Shown here in pieces: positions 42,544-51,925 of a DNA stretch of 64,000 nucleotides. Made by a program: the position numbers and the translations under genes. Under the pieces are notes generated by a model, which ran no database searches, had not been told where the DNA came from, and saw nothing but the letters and a program-made list of their open reading frames with translations. Position 1 is the stretch's first letter; every line of letters begins with the position of its first letter. The stretch comes from an uncultured Clostridia bacterium. Lineage in GTDB: Bacteria > Bacillota > Clostridia > Christensenellales > Aristaeellaceae. The stretch covers positions 266,354-330,353 of the forward strand of contig CAKTZR010000001.1 in NCBI GenBank assembly GCA_934636105.1, read 5' to 3'.

Positions 42544-43125
42544 ATGAATCGATTATGCTGTTCCGGAGAACCAAACGGCTGCTGTGAAACGGGAAGAACC
42601 GGATGCAACGGCGAATATATCGTTGAACGTGTGATTGGAAGATCTCGCCAGACGTGCTGCTATCAAGGCATGTTGAATGTAGAGGAAGCGCCGGGCACGT
42701 GCCCGCCTTTATATCTGAAAGCGATTGATGTTGTCGATATCGCGGCAATTTGTCCGCAGCGGTTTTGCGCGTGCGGAACGCAGGCCCTTCGGCTGACGCT
42801 GATGCTTTGGATTATAGATGGCAGAGGATGCCGCTTTCAAACCTATGCGCAAATTGATGTAGAGGTGCAGAATGAACCTAATAGACCCCAGACTGGGAAT
42901 GTAAACATTCGACGCGGTGCGAGGGTCTGCATAAGGCGGGCTATGGACTGTGTAGCAGCTGGCTTCGATGTGGATTTGGCCATAGAGATTGAGACGATCG
43001 TTAGCCGAATGGAGTTTGTCGGGCATGAACCATGCAGAACGCCGGCCTGTCCACCCCTTCCGTTGTATCCGCCGCCGCCAAACTATGGCTTCCGACCCGA
43101 ATGTTCGTGCGGAAAGCGATTGTAA
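42544..43125 (+). CDS. Cys-rich protein of unknown function
   Basis: 193-residue protein with 18 cysteines, several as CC pairs in the first 40 residues (NRLCCSGEPNGCCETGRTGC), a beta-rich middle (LKAIDVVDIAAICPQRF, FQTYAQIDVEVQN) and a Pro/Cys tail (PPLPLYPPPPNYG, ECSCGKRL). No signal peptide or membrane helix. The ATG at 42544 is 8 bases after AAGGAG. I do not recognise the family. Cys-rich soluble proteins of this sort occur in spore coats, and the window is from a sporulating lineage, but that link is only a guess. Confidence 0.7.
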   Translation: MNRLCCSGEPNGCCETGRTGCNGEYIVERVIGRSRQTCCYQGMLNVEEAPGTCPPLYLKAIDVVDIAAICPQRFCACGTQALRLTLMLWIIDGRGCRFQTYAQIDVEVQNEPNRPQTGNVNIRRGARVCIRRAMDCVAAGFDVDLAIEIETIVSRMEFVGHEPCRTPACPPLPLYPPPPNYGFRPECSCGKRL

Positions 43126-43140
43126 AATGAGCGAAAAGGC

Positions 43141-43169
43141 TTGAATGCACATGCAAAGTGATGTAAAAT
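43141..43169 (+). promoter_or_regulatory. Promoter of xpt
   Basis: TTGAAT (43141-43146), 17-base spacer, TAAAAT (43164-43169). No purine riboswitch core is visible in the short leader. Confidence 0.6.
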
Positions 43170-43212
43170 AAATAAATCCATTACGAATTATAGACGAAGG
43201 GGCAAAAGACGT

Positions 43213-43785
43213 ATGCAGATGCTGAAAGACGCGATTCTGGAGCGGGGCAAGGCGCTCAATCAGGATGTTCTGTTGGTGGATTCTTTTCTGAATCATCAGG
43301 TTGATGTTGCGCTGATGAAAGCGGTTGGCGAGGAATTTGCAAAGCACTTCGCTCATCAGGGAATTACTCGCGTTGTGACGATTGAAAGCTCCGGCATTGC
43401 GCCTGCATCGTTTACGGCGCTGGCGCTCGGTCTGCCGCTTGTGATTATGAAAAAACAGACCTCCCGCATTTTGAAGGGGGATTTGCTGCAAACGACGGTG
43501 CGCTCCTTCACCAAGGGAACGCAATACGAGTTGACGGTGAAGCGCGAATTCCTTCCGGCAGGCGAAAAGGTGTTGCTGATCGACGATTTTCTGGCGAGCG
43601 GCGAAGCAGCGTTCGGCGTGATTCGTCTGGCTGAGCAGGCGGGTGCACAGATTGGCGGCATCGGCATTGTGATCGAAAAGGCCTTTCAGAGCGGACATAA
43701 GCGTTTGGAAGAAGCAGGAATTGATGTCTATTCGCTGGCGCGGATTGCATCGATGTCGGTCGACCAGATCACGTTTGCGGATTGA
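43213..43785 (+). CDS. xpt: Xanthine phosphoribosyltransferase
   Basis: 190-residue type I phosphoribosyltransferase converting xanthine to XMP. Family start MLKDAILERGKAL, VDSFLNHQVD, the SSGIAPA loop and the PRPP-binding motif VLLIDDFLASGEAA (about 121-134). In Bacillus xpt is paired with the permease pbuX under a guanine riboswitch; here it stands alone without either. ATG after AAGGGGCAAAAGACGT. Confidence 0.95.
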   Translation: MQMLKDAILERGKALNQDVLLVDSFLNHQVDVALMKAVGEEFAKHFAHQGITRVVTIESSGIAPASFTALALGLPLVIMKKQTSRILKGDLLQTTVRSFTKGTQYELTVKREFLPAGEKVLLIDDFLASGEAAFGVIRLAEQAGAQIGGIGIVIEKAFQSGHKRLEEAGIDVYSLARIASMSVDQITFAD

Positions 43786-43799
43786 TTGAAATTGAATTT

Positions 43800-43832
43800 G
43801 CGGCGGGCGTTAGCCTGCCGCGTTTTATTTTA
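43800..43832 (+). terminator. Terminator after xpt
   Basis: GCGGCGGGC-GTTA-GCCTGCCGC stem-loop followed by GTTTTATTTT. Confidence 0.78.
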
Positions 43833-44016
43833 CCAAAAATCGGGTGTGGAAAGATGAATTTTTCTGTTAAATTTGCTAAAATGGTGAATTCCTGATGCAA
43901 CGAACAGCAGAATATGATATAATAAAAAGAAGATGTATGGCGATTGACGCATAAACAGGCGAAAAAGCCGTGAGAACGTCCTTTCAACGATTCGACAAGG
44001 CTGAGGAGGTTTATAT

Positions 44017-44607
44017 ATGTTGCAACCCGAACTTCCGCTGATTCTGGCTTCCGGTTCGCCGAGACGGCGTGAACTGCTGGATACAATGGGGCTGACGTAT
44101 ACGGTGGAAACGCCGGATGTGGATGAAAATTACGTTGCCCGCCCCGCAGAAATGGTGATGGAAATTTCCAGACGCAAGGCTGCGGCCGTCGCTGCGCGAC
44201 ACAACGATGCAATTATCATTGCCGCGGATACGCTTGTTTTTACGGAAGGGCCGCTTGGCAAACCGCACACGCCGGAACGTGCAAAAGAGATGCTGAAAAG
44301 CCTTGCCGGAAACTGGCACCACGTATATACGGGCGTTACGGTCATCAACACAAGGATCGGACGCGTGCTTCGCAACGTTGAGAAGACGCGCGTGCATATC
44401 GTACCGATGACGGACGAAGAAATTGACGCTTATGTGGCGACGGGTGAGCCGCTGGATAAAGCAGGCGCTTATGGCATTCAGGGCTTGGGCGGCATGTTCG
44501 TAGATCGGATTGACGGTTCGTATTCCAATGTGATGGGTTTGCCGACGGCAATGCTGCGCACAATGCTCTTGCAGATCAGCGGCACGGGCGAACGAGGAGT
44601 TATTTAA
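44017..44607 (+). CDS. maf: Maf-family nucleotide pyrophosphatase
   Basis: 196-residue Maf protein, which hydrolyses dTTP, UTP or modified nucleotides and has been linked to septum control in Bacillus. ILASGSPRRRELL at the N terminus, the ISRRKA helix, AADTLV and the GAYGIQGLGGMFVDRIDGSY signature are intact. It is first in the mre cluster as in Bacillus (maf-radC-mreBCD), but radC is missing. Its TAA overlaps the mreB start (TAATG). Confidence 0.95.
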   Translation: MLQPELPLILASGSPRRRELLDTMGLTYTVETPDVDENYVARPAEMVMEISRRKAAAVAARHNDAIIIAADTLVFTEGPLGKPHTPERAKEMLKSLAGNWHHVYTGVTVINTRIGRVLRNVEKTRVHIVPMTDEEIDAYVATGEPLDKAGAYGIQGLGGMFVDRIDGSYSNVMGLPTAMLRTMLLQISGTGERGVI

Positions 44608-45635
44608 TGGCAGGTTTTCAGTTTGTTTCGCCGGATATCGCGGTCGATATCGGAACGGATAACACACGCGTCTATGTCAAGGATAAGGGGATTGTCGTCA
44701 ATGAACCTTCCGTCGTCATTACGCGCGGAGAAGGGCCGAGAAACATTGTGGCCGTCGGCGACAGCGCAGAGGAAATGATCGGCAGAGCGGGCGGCAATAT
44801 TCGAATCATTCATCCGCTTCGGGATGGCGTGATTGTCGATTACGAAATGGCGCAGATCATGATCCACTATTTTGTCAGCAAAGCGATTGGCACACGGCGC
44901 TTTGTCCGCCCGCGCGTGGTGGTGACAATGCCGGGTGATGTCAGCAAGGTAGAGCGCCGCGCGGTGATCAACACGATGGAAAAAATCGGCGCACGGCAGA
45001 TTTTCGTGGTGGAGCAGGCTTTTGCGGCGGCGCTTGGCACGGGTCTTCCGGTCTATGAGCCACAGGGCAGTTTTGTTGTGGATATTGGAGGCGGCACGAC
45101 GGAGGTTGCGCTGGTTTCCATGGGCGGCGTGGTTTTGTCTCACTCGGTTCGCGTAGCGGGCAACAAGATTGACGAAGCAATTTCGGGCTTTCTGAAAAAA
45201 CAGCATGCGATTTTGGTGACGGATCGCGTGGCCGAGCAGATCAAGTTTGACTTGGCGGACGTTCGCAGCGAAAAGAAGATGGAACACATCGCCGTGGTGC
45301 GCGGCCGCGATATTGCAACAGGCATGCCGCTTACGGTGGAAGTGAATATGGCCAAGGTCAGCGAAGCGATTCGCGAGCCGATTCAGGAGATTTTGAGCGC
45401 AATCAAATGGGTGCTGGGTCGTGTTCCACCGGAACTTTGCGCGGATATTCTTCAAAATGGAATTTATTTGACGGGCGGTTCCGCAGCGCTGCCGAATTTG
45501 GACACGATGATCGCGACGGAATTCGGCGTGCCTGTATCGGTGGCTCGTGATGCGGGCGAATGCACGACGCTTGGCGCGGGTTATATGGCGGATCATTTTG
45601 ATATGCTGGGCGGCATAAGCGGCAAGGCCGAATAA
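44607..45635 (+). CDS. mreB: Rod-shape protein MreB
   Basis: 342-residue bacterial actin that positions the elongation machinery. The actin-fold nucleotide motifs are clear: VDIGTDNTRVYVK near the N terminus, VDIGGGTTEVALVS (about 153-166) and LTGGSAALPNLD (about 290-301). MPGDVSKVERRAV and EPIQEILSAIKWVL are typical. It overlaps maf by one base and is followed 26 bases later by mreC. Very similar sequences are also called Mbl; the cluster position supports MreB. Confidence 0.96.
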   Translation: MAGFQFVSPDIAVDIGTDNTRVYVKDKGIVVNEPSVVITRGEGPRNIVAVGDSAEEMIGRAGGNIRIIHPLRDGVIVDYEMAQIMIHYFVSKAIGTRRFVRPRVVVTMPGDVSKVERRAVINTMEKIGARQIFVVEQAFAAALGTGLPVYEPQGSFVVDIGGGTTEVALVSMGGVVLSHSVRVAGNKIDEAISGFLKKQHAILVTDRVAEQIKFDLADVRSEKKMEHIAVVRGRDIATGMPLTVEVNMAKVSEAIREPIQEILSAIKWVLGRVPPELCADILQNGIYLTGGSAALPNLDTMIATEFGVPVSVARDAGECTTLGAGYMADHFDMLGGISGKAE

Positions 45636-45661
45636 AGCCCACTTGCAAGGGAAGGCAAGCG

Positions 45662-46810
45662 ATGAAGAAAAAACATCCTTTTTTGTACAATGTTATTCGC
45701 AGATCGATTGTTGTTGTACTGTTGGTCATGATGGTGCTTACGGCGTATAACCAGTCTACGGGATCGCTGATCTCGCCGGAGGGGATGCTCGCGAAGATTA
45801 TCACGCCGATTCAGGGATTTGTTTCGCAGGCCAGTCAAGGGCTATCCAATTATCTGTACCGCGTGAAACTTCGAAGCAACATCGAATACGAATACAATCA
45901 GCTCAAGGCGCAGAACGACGAATTGACGCTGCGCAGCATTCTTTATGAAGAACTGGAGCAGGAAAATACCCAGCTTCGTGCGCTGCTGGGCGAATACGAG
46001 TCTCGCTCGTCCATGAATCCGGTGCTGGCGCGCGTCATTGCCAGTGAAACTGGCAATTACTTTTCAACGTTTACCATCAACAAAGGAAAGAATGACGGCG
46101 TGGATACGCAAATGGCCGTCATCACTTCGGAAGGTTTGGTCGGATACACCTATGAAGTGTTCGACACAACCTCCAAGGTGATTACAATCATTGACGATCA
46201 GGCCAGTTTGGCCGCATTGATTGAAAGCAGCCGCGATCAGGGCGCAGTCAAGGGAACGCTTGGCAGCACAGGCGAACCGCTCTGCCGCATGTATTATCTG
46301 TCGGCGGACAGCGTGCCGCGTCCGGGCGACCGTGTGATTACCTCTGGCGTGGGCGTGTCCTTCCCGAAGGGATTGCTGATCGGCTATGTGCGCGAGAGCA
46401 CGCGTGCCATTGAGGACAACAAACACTATATTGTTGTCGAACCAGCCGCCGACTTTGAACACATTGAAAATGTGCTTGTCCTGCGTTATTATGCTGATGT
46501 GGAAGAAATGCCGGATAATTATGACAACACGGAAATCATCATCGCGCCGGTTGCGACGGCCAGACCGCAGGCTGTGATTGAAGAAGAACGCTTGACGAAT
46601 TCCACGCCTGTTCCGCTGCCGGATGCGCCGGGCAAAGCCACGCCGACCCCAGAACCGGAAGCGCTGGACATCGTCATCGACGAAGAAGCAATGGGTGATT
46701 TGGCGGATCGCATTGTTTCGGCAACACCGACGCCGGAACCGGAGACCACGGATGAACCGATTGTTTACGATGATCCCGAGGTGGATGCGCCGTTCCCGGA
46801 TGATCTGTGA
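45662..46810 (+). CDS. mreC: Rod-shape protein MreC
   Basis: 382-residue bitopic membrane protein: short cytoplasmic start, one helix (about 13-30), a coiled coil (about 70-118, YEYNQLKAQNDELTLRSILYEELEQENTQLRALL), then the double beta-barrel domain (about 125-275, LARVIASETGNYFSTFTINKGKNDGVD). The tail from about 290 is a Pro/Thr/Glu-rich extension with repeats of ATPTPEPE, longer than usual MreC. It links MreB and MreD to the PBP outside. Confidence 0.94.
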   Translation: MKKKHPFLYNVIRRSIVVVLLVMMVLTAYNQSTGSLISPEGMLAKIITPIQGFVSQASQGLSNYLYRVKLRSNIEYEYNQLKAQNDELTLRSILYEELEQENTQLRALLGEYESRSSMNPVLARVIASETGNYFSTFTINKGKNDGVDTQMAVITSEGLVGYTYEVFDTTSKVITIIDDQASLAALIESSRDQGAVKGTLGSTGEPLCRMYYLSADSVPRPGDRVITSGVGVSFPKGLLIGYVRESTRAIEDNKHYIVVEPAADFEHIENVLVLRYYADVEEMPDNYDNTEIIIAPVATARPQAVIEEERLTNSTPVPLPDAPGKATPTPEPEALDIVIDEEAMGDLADRIVSATPTPEPETTDEPIVYDDPEVDAPFPDDL

Positions 46811-46832
46811 GCAGACGGCATGAGGTGAAAAA

Positions 46833-47393
46833 ATGTCAAGAGCGATACGGATTGTCATCACGGTCATTCTGGCTTGCATCTGCCAAACGGACTTGGTGAA
46901 ATACATCAGAATAGCGGGCATTGCGCCGGATATGCTGACGGTATTTCTGGTTTTGCTGACGGGTTATACCGGCGCATACGGAGGGTTTTGCGCCGGAAGC
47001 CTGCTGGCTATGCTGTATGACGCCAGCGTGGGTTATGTGCTGGCCATCAATCTGGTTTGCTATACGTTTATCGGCTGGGCAGCGCCTATGCTGCGCAGAG
47101 CGATGAATATCAAACTTAGAAAAGTCAAACACAAAAGCTATCTGGAATTGATGCTCATCTGTTTTTTTCTGACGCTGATGCGGGAGATTGTTTACATCGG
47201 CTATCTGTTTCTGATTGGCGCGGAGCAAAGCGTTGTGACGATTCTGCGCGCGCTGCTCTGTGCAGCCTACAGCACGGTGATGATCCTGCCTGGCTCGTTT
47301 ATCACGCAGAAAATCATGAGCATTCATCCGTTTAAGAGGAAAAGGGGCGGAGATTTGGTGGAGGATTCGGACTTGATCGGGCATAATCGCTAA
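46833..47393 (+). CDS. mreD: Rod-shape protein MreD
   Basis: 186-residue integral membrane protein with five to six helices, recognised from position and pattern (APDMLTVFLVLLTGYTGAYGGFCAGSLLAMLYD). MreD stabilises MreC and the elongation complex. Start ATG after GAGGTGAAAAA. Sequence is divergent, as usual for MreD, so the call relies partly on the mreB-mreC neighbours. Confidence 0.9.
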   Translation: MSRAIRIVITVILACICQTDLVKYIRIAGIAPDMLTVFLVLLTGYTGAYGGFCAGSLLAMLYDASVGYVLAINLVCYTFIGWAAPMLRRAMNIKLRKVKHKSYLELMLICFFLTLMREIVYIGYLFLIGAEQSVVTILRALLCAAYSTVMILPGSFITQKIMSIHPFKRKRGGDLVEDSDLIGHNR

Positions 47394-47416
47394 TCATTTC
47401 GGAGGTTTTGTGTTCT

Positions 47417-49951
47417 GTGAATAAGAAATATTTGGGCCGATATCGGACGATTGCCTGCGTTGTGGCGCTGCTGTTCGGCGTTTTGATTGTACGTCTGTTC
47501 AATTTGCAGGTTGCCGACTATGAAGACAATCTGGCCAGCGCGGAAAGCAAAAAGACCAAGACGATCACCAGTCAGGGCTCCCGTGGCACCATCATGGACG
47601 TTAACTCGCTGACGCTTGCCTATGACAAGCAGATTTACAATGTCCAGTTTTATCGTGATCCCAATTACACGCCGACCGATATCGATGAAACGACGGGTCG
47701 AACCGTCAGCCAGTACAAAGTGTATACGGACGCCATCATCAATGTCATCGATATCATTGAAAAGAACGGCGGAACGCTCAACACGTCGTTTTCTCTGGTT
47801 CAGGATGAGATGACGGGACTCTGGGTATTTACATGGAATAACAATAAGTATACGCAATCCCAACAGGATGCGCGTGAAAAGATGTGGCGCAGCAACTTCT
47901 ATGTCAGCAGCACGACGGCGTATCCGCAGCAGGAGTTGTTTGAAAAGCTCTGTACCAAATATCGGATTCCCGAAGAATTGAGCACGGAAAAGAAGATTCA
48001 GGTGCTTGGCGTTTGGGAAACCATGCAGACCAATGCGTTCCTGTCCCAGCCGATTACCATCGCTTCCAACGTCAGCTGGGAGACGGTTATCGAAATCGAG
48101 GCCAAGGCGTTAACCATGGAAGGCATCAGCGTTTCGGTGAGCACGCAGCGCGTGTATCCAAACGGCACGCTGGCCTGCCATGTGATCGGCTATATCGGCA
48201 AAATTCAGAATTACGATACATATTATGCTTCGTACAAAGACAAGGGCTACGCGCTGTCGGATTTGATCGGCCTTGACGGCGTTGAAAAGACGATGGAAGA
48301 TTGGCTTTCCGCCTGTACAACGCAGCGCGTGGGCAAGCGTGTGGTGGAAATCGATCGATATGGCGCAGTCAGCCGGACGCTGTCTTCGACGGAAGCGACG
48401 GACGGCAACAACATCAAACTGACCATCGATTCCAACCTCCAGCGCGTTGCGGAAAGCGCATTGGAAGAAAACATCAACTATATCCGAGACCGCCAGGAAA
48501 TTCTGCTCAACAGCGATACATGGCTGGACACCAACAAAGCGGAACTCCAGGGCACAACGCGCGACTTTGAAACCAACCCGATTGAGCTGGCGGAAAAGGG
48601 CGCTGTGGTTGTCATTGATATGGAGGGCCGCGTGCTGGCGCTGGCCAGCTATCCGCCGTATGATCCGAATGCATTCATCGTGGGCGGCGATGCGGCGGCA
48701 AACATTCTGCTTGATTCTCGAAACCCGTTGGTCAACTACGCCATCGGCTCCCGTGATACGCCGGGCTCTATTTTCAAGATGGTGACAGCCACGGCGGGAC
48801 TGCTGACCGGTCAGCTGACTTTGTCGGAGCAGATCAGCGACGGAGGCAAGTTTGATAAATACGATAAAACGAATCCGCCGCGCTGCTGGCTGAACCAGAA
48901 GCGGCTGAGCCTGCACGCCAATCAGACGGTCGTAGAGGGAATTACGCATTCCTGCAACTATTTCTTCTACACGGTTGGTTCGCGTCTGTATGAAAACACG
49001 GATGACCAGCTCTATAAAACGGCGGCGCTTTATGGACTGACGACCAAGACGGGCATCGATCTGCCGGGCGAGCTGCAAGGCTATGTCGGCAGTCAGACGA
49101 CGCTGTATGATAAGAATAAAGCCATCAGCGCGGCTGAACAGTCCACGTGGCGTCCTTCGATTGTTTTCAACAATATTAAAAAGCACCTCGTTGACGTCGG
49201 TGAACAATACAACATGACCTTCGACGAGGAAAAACTCAATAAGTGCGTTAAGCGTTTGATGGATATGGCCGTTGACTACAACCAGAACGACTGGCTGCCG
49301 GAAATCCGAACCATTTTGATGGAAGAACTGGATATGCCGCGCGAACTCGTTTATTTGCAGATTGTAGCCGGTGATACCTACATCATGCTGAACGAAATAA
49401 AGTGGGGCGGTTCGGAGGCGATCATGGCCGCGGTTGGTCAGTCCATCACCACCGTGACCCCGGTTGCGATGGCGCGTTATGTGGCAGCTATCGCAAACGG
49501 CGGCAAGGTGTATGACCTGCGGCTGATCGACTCCATCATCTCCCCGGATGGCGAAGTGCTCAGCGAGAGCACGCCGATTCTGGCTTCTGAAATTGAAGGC
49601 GAGGGCGTGCAGGAATATCTGGCGGCGCTCAGAAAAGGCATGAGCGACGTTACCAGCGACGAAGGTACTGCAGGTACGTTCTTCCATGGCGAATATGCAG
49701 ACGTCGGTGCGAACATGGGCGCCAAGACGGGAACGGCAGAAAAGACGGCCATCGATCTTGAAAACAACGCGTGGATGGTTGCTTTTGCGCCTTTCGATGA
49801 TCCGAAGATCGCTGTCTGCGTGTACATCCCGCATGGATATAGCGGCTCTTACTGCTCCATCACAATTCGTGAAGTGTTGAATTATTATTTGGAACATATG
49901 GATCTGGATGGAGAAGATATCATGCCGCCCTCCAATTCGCTGGCTTATTGA
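47417..49951 (+). CDS. mrdA: Class B penicillin-binding protein 2 (elongation transpeptidase)
   Basis: About 844 residues, larger than usual PBP2. One N-terminal helix (RTIACVVALLFGVLIVRLF), a pedestal region, and a transpeptidase domain with the catalytic Ser451 in PGSIFK, the SCN motif (HSCNYFF) and KTG at about 770 (GAKTGTAEK). Two long insertions relative to E. coli PBP2 are visible, one near 90-170 and one around 585-640. The likely start is GTG 47417, 11 bases after CGGAGG; a TTG at 47408 is too close to it. It works with RodA in side-wall synthesis. Confidence 0.93.
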   Translation: MNKKYLGRYRTIACVVALLFGVLIVRLFNLQVADYEDNLASAESKKTKTITSQGSRGTIMDVNSLTLAYDKQIYNVQFYRDPNYTPTDIDETTGRTVSQYKVYTDAIINVIDIIEKNGGTLNTSFSLVQDEMTGLWVFTWNNNKYTQSQQDAREKMWRSNFYVSSTTAYPQQELFEKLCTKYRIPEELSTEKKIQVLGVWETMQTNAFLSQPITIASNVSWETVIEIEAKALTMEGISVSVSTQRVYPNGTLACHVIGYIGKIQNYDTYYASYKDKGYALSDLIGLDGVEKTMEDWLSACTTQRVGKRVVEIDRYGAVSRTLSSTEATDGNNIKLTIDSNLQRVAESALEENINYIRDRQEILLNSDTWLDTNKAELQGTTRDFETNPIELAEKGAVVVIDMEGRVLALASYPPYDPNAFIVGGDAAANILLDSRNPLVNYAIGSRDTPGSIFKMVTATAGLLTGQLTLSEQISDGGKFDKYDKTNPPRCWLNQKRLSLHANQTVVEGITHSCNYFFYTVGSRLYENTDDQLYKTAALYGLTTKTGIDLPGELQGYVGSQTTLYDKNKAISAAEQSTWRPSIVFNNIKKHLVDVGEQYNMTFDEEKLNKCVKRLMDMAVDYNQNDWLPEIRTILMEELDMPRELVYLQIVAGDTYIMLNEIKWGGSEAIMAAVGQSITTVTPVAMARYVAAIANGGKVYDLRLIDSIISPDGEVLSESTPILASEIEGEGVQEYLAALRKGMSDVTSDEGTAGTFFHGEYADVGANMGAKTGTAEKTAIDLENNAWMVAFAPFDDPKIAVCVYIPHGYSGSYCSITIREVLNYYLEHMDLDGEDIMPPSNSLAY

Positions 49952-49966
49952 TATCGGAGTGAAACG

Positions 49967-50680
49967 ATGGCGAAGATTTTTGCTGTTTGTTCGGGATGCG
50001 GCGGCGTTGGCAAGACGATGATTGCGCTGTCGCTGGCAGTCAGCGCTGCAAAACGGGGAAAACGCACCATTTTGCTGGATGCTTCCGGCGTGAGCCGCGC
50101 ATGCGATTTGGCGCTTGGCCTTGAAAACGTGGTGGTGCTCGATATGGCGGATGTGGCCAATCGGCAGGCCGGGCTTGAGGCGGCTCTGTATAAAGCGCCC
50201 AAGTATGACAATCTGCGTTTTGTCTGCGCATCGCTGTATGACGACGTGCCGACGATGGAATTGACCGGAACGCTGCTTGCGCTTCATTCACTTTGCGATG
50301 TGTTGGTGATCGATTGCCCAACCGGGCATTTTGCACTTGGCCGGGAATTGCTGGGGCAGGAGGATGTTCGCCTGATTGTAACGCGGCCGGATGATTGCTC
50401 GATTCGAGCCAGCGAGCGCATGATGATGAAGGACAGAGGCGGCATGGAGGAAAGAGGACTGATTGTTAACCGTGCTTCGGCGCAGCGAATCCGCAAAAAG
50501 ATGCAATATGACGCGAAGACGGTTGAAATGACGCTGGATTGTCCGCTGATTGGGTGCATTCCGGAAGATGATTCCATTGCAGCCTGTTCACAGAAGGGGC
50601 GCATTGCGCTGGAATGCGACGGCCCTGCACGCAGAGCGCTTGTGCAGATGACGGATGCGCTTCTGGGCGACGGCAATTAA
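49967..50680 (+). CDS. MinD/ParA-like ATPase with altered P-loop
   Basis: 237-residue deviant-Walker ATPase in the position of minD. The P-loop reads CSGCGGVGKT: Lys16 and Thr17 remain, but the signature lysine of MinD (KGGVGKT) is Cys11. Other parts fit: ILLDASGVSRACDLALGLE, VLVIDCPTGHF, and RPDDCSIRASERM, followed by VNRASAQRI. The last residues (ALVQMTDALLGDGN) do not look like a strong amphipathic membrane helix. minC and minE are absent. It may be a degenerate or repurposed MinD. Confidence 0.82.
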   Translation: MAKIFAVCSGCGGVGKTMIALSLAVSAAKRGKRTILLDASGVSRACDLALGLENVVVLDMADVANRQAGLEAALYKAPKYDNLRFVCASLYDDVPTMELTGTLLALHSLCDVLVIDCPTGHFALGRELLGQEDVRLIVTRPDDCSIRASERMMMKDRGGMEERGLIVNRASAQRIRKKMQYDAKTVEMTLDCPLIGCIPEDDSIAACSQKGRIALECDGPARRALVQMTDALLGDGN

Positions 50681-50695
50681 CAAGGAGATCGAAGC

Positions 50696-51865
50696 ATGTT
50701 CTTTTCGGAAAATAACAGGCTGTCCAAGCCGCACTTTGACTGGCCGCTGCTGGTTGCCAGCTACATGCTGGCGTTGTACGGCGTGCTGGCCATTACCATT
50801 GCGAACTTTGACCCGTCGCTGGGCTCGGACCGTTCACTTCAGGATCTGGTCATGGACGCGAACAACGGCCGTCTCCAGCTGATGTGGGTTGTGGTGAGCA
50901 TGGTTGTCGTGGCCATCATCATGTCCATCAACTATAACATCATCGGTCGATTGTGGCCTGTCATCTATTTTGTGGATGTGCTGCTGCTTGGCCTGGTGCT
51001 TACAACCTCCAAGATCAACGGTGTCAGCGGCTGGTTCCAATTTCTGGATCGAACCTTTCAGCCGTCCGAGCTGGCCAAGCTGGCGCTGATTATTACACTA
51101 TCCAAGGCTCTAACGCGATATCCGGATAAACCGATTCCCAATTTCCGATATTTCATTTATATCTGTATGCACTTCGGCATTCCGGCGCTGCTGATCGCTG
51201 CACAGCCGGATATTGGCACACTGATGGTTTTTTGCGTTATTTTCGTCGCGCTTCTGTTTGTTTCAGGCTTTGAACTGCGGTGGATGTTCCTGCTGGGCGG
51301 CATCGTTGCGGCGGGTCTCACGCCGATTATCTTTTACTTGGCTTCTACGAACAATTTCCGCTGGCTGCGGCTGGTTGCGTTCATGAATCCGGAATCCGAC
51401 CCGACAGGCAGCAGTTATCAGATTGTCAATTCGAAAATCACGATAGGCTCCGGCGGCTTGTATGGCAAGGGCGCGTGGGCGGAAGGTACGCTGACGCACC
51501 TCAACTACGTGCCGGAAAACCATACGGACTTCATTTTTTCCGTGGTTGGCGAGACGCTGGGCTTTGTCGGCGCGTTGATTCTGCTTGCGCTGTATGCCTT
51601 TGTGATTTACCGTATGCTTCTGTTGGCCTTTCATACAAATGATAAATTCGGGCAGCTGATTATTGTCGGCGTGATGGCGATGCTGCTTTTCCATGTGTAC
51701 GAGAATATCGGCATGTGTATCGGCGTTATGCCAATCACTGGTATTCCGCTTCCGTTTATCAGCTATGGCGGCACCAATCTGGTTGTGAATATGGCAGGCG
51801 TTGGACTGGTGCTCAACGTGACGCAGCACAAGAGTTCTGTGGACTTGAAGAATAAACGGGAATAG
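50696..51865 (+). CDS. rodA: RodA, SEDS-family peptidoglycan polymerase
   Basis: 389-residue SEDS protein with ten membrane helices. It polymerises lipid II with PBP2. Family landmarks: GWFQFLDRTFQPSELAKLALI, AAQPDIGTLMVF (catalytic Asp region), PENHTDFIFSVVGETLGFVGAL and the C-terminal GIPLPFISYGGTNLV. ATG after AAGGAGATCGAAGC. Position next to the PBP2 gene favours RodA over FtsW or SpoVE. Confidence 0.95.
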   Translation: MFFSENNRLSKPHFDWPLLVASYMLALYGVLAITIANFDPSLGSDRSLQDLVMDANNGRLQLMWVVVSMVVVAIIMSINYNIIGRLWPVIYFVDVLLLGLVLTTSKINGVSGWFQFLDRTFQPSELAKLALIITLSKALTRYPDKPIPNFRYFIYICMHFGIPALLIAAQPDIGTLMVFCVIFVALLFVSGFELRWMFLLGGIVAAGLTPIIFYLASTNNFRWLRLVAFMNPESDPTGSSYQIVNSKITIGSGGLYGKGAWAEGTLTHLNYVPENHTDFIFSVVGETLGFVGALILLALYAFVIYRMLLLAFHTNDKFGQLIIVGVMAMLLFHVYENIGMCIGVMPITGIPLPFISYGGTNLVVNMAGVGLVLNVTQHKSSVDLKNKRE

Positions 51866-51925
51866 TTCTGATGGAATCGCCCTCCGCATAGTTTCAGGCA
51901 GAAATGTGAAGGAGGGCAGAGCGGC

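Noticed and set aside
43126..43212. Guanine riboswitch before xpt
   Set aside because: The leader is under 50 bases and lacks the conserved purine aptamer core.
48110..50287. 725-codon minus-strand frame opposite the PBP2 gene
   Set aside because: Shadow frame; the plus strand has all transpeptidase motifs.
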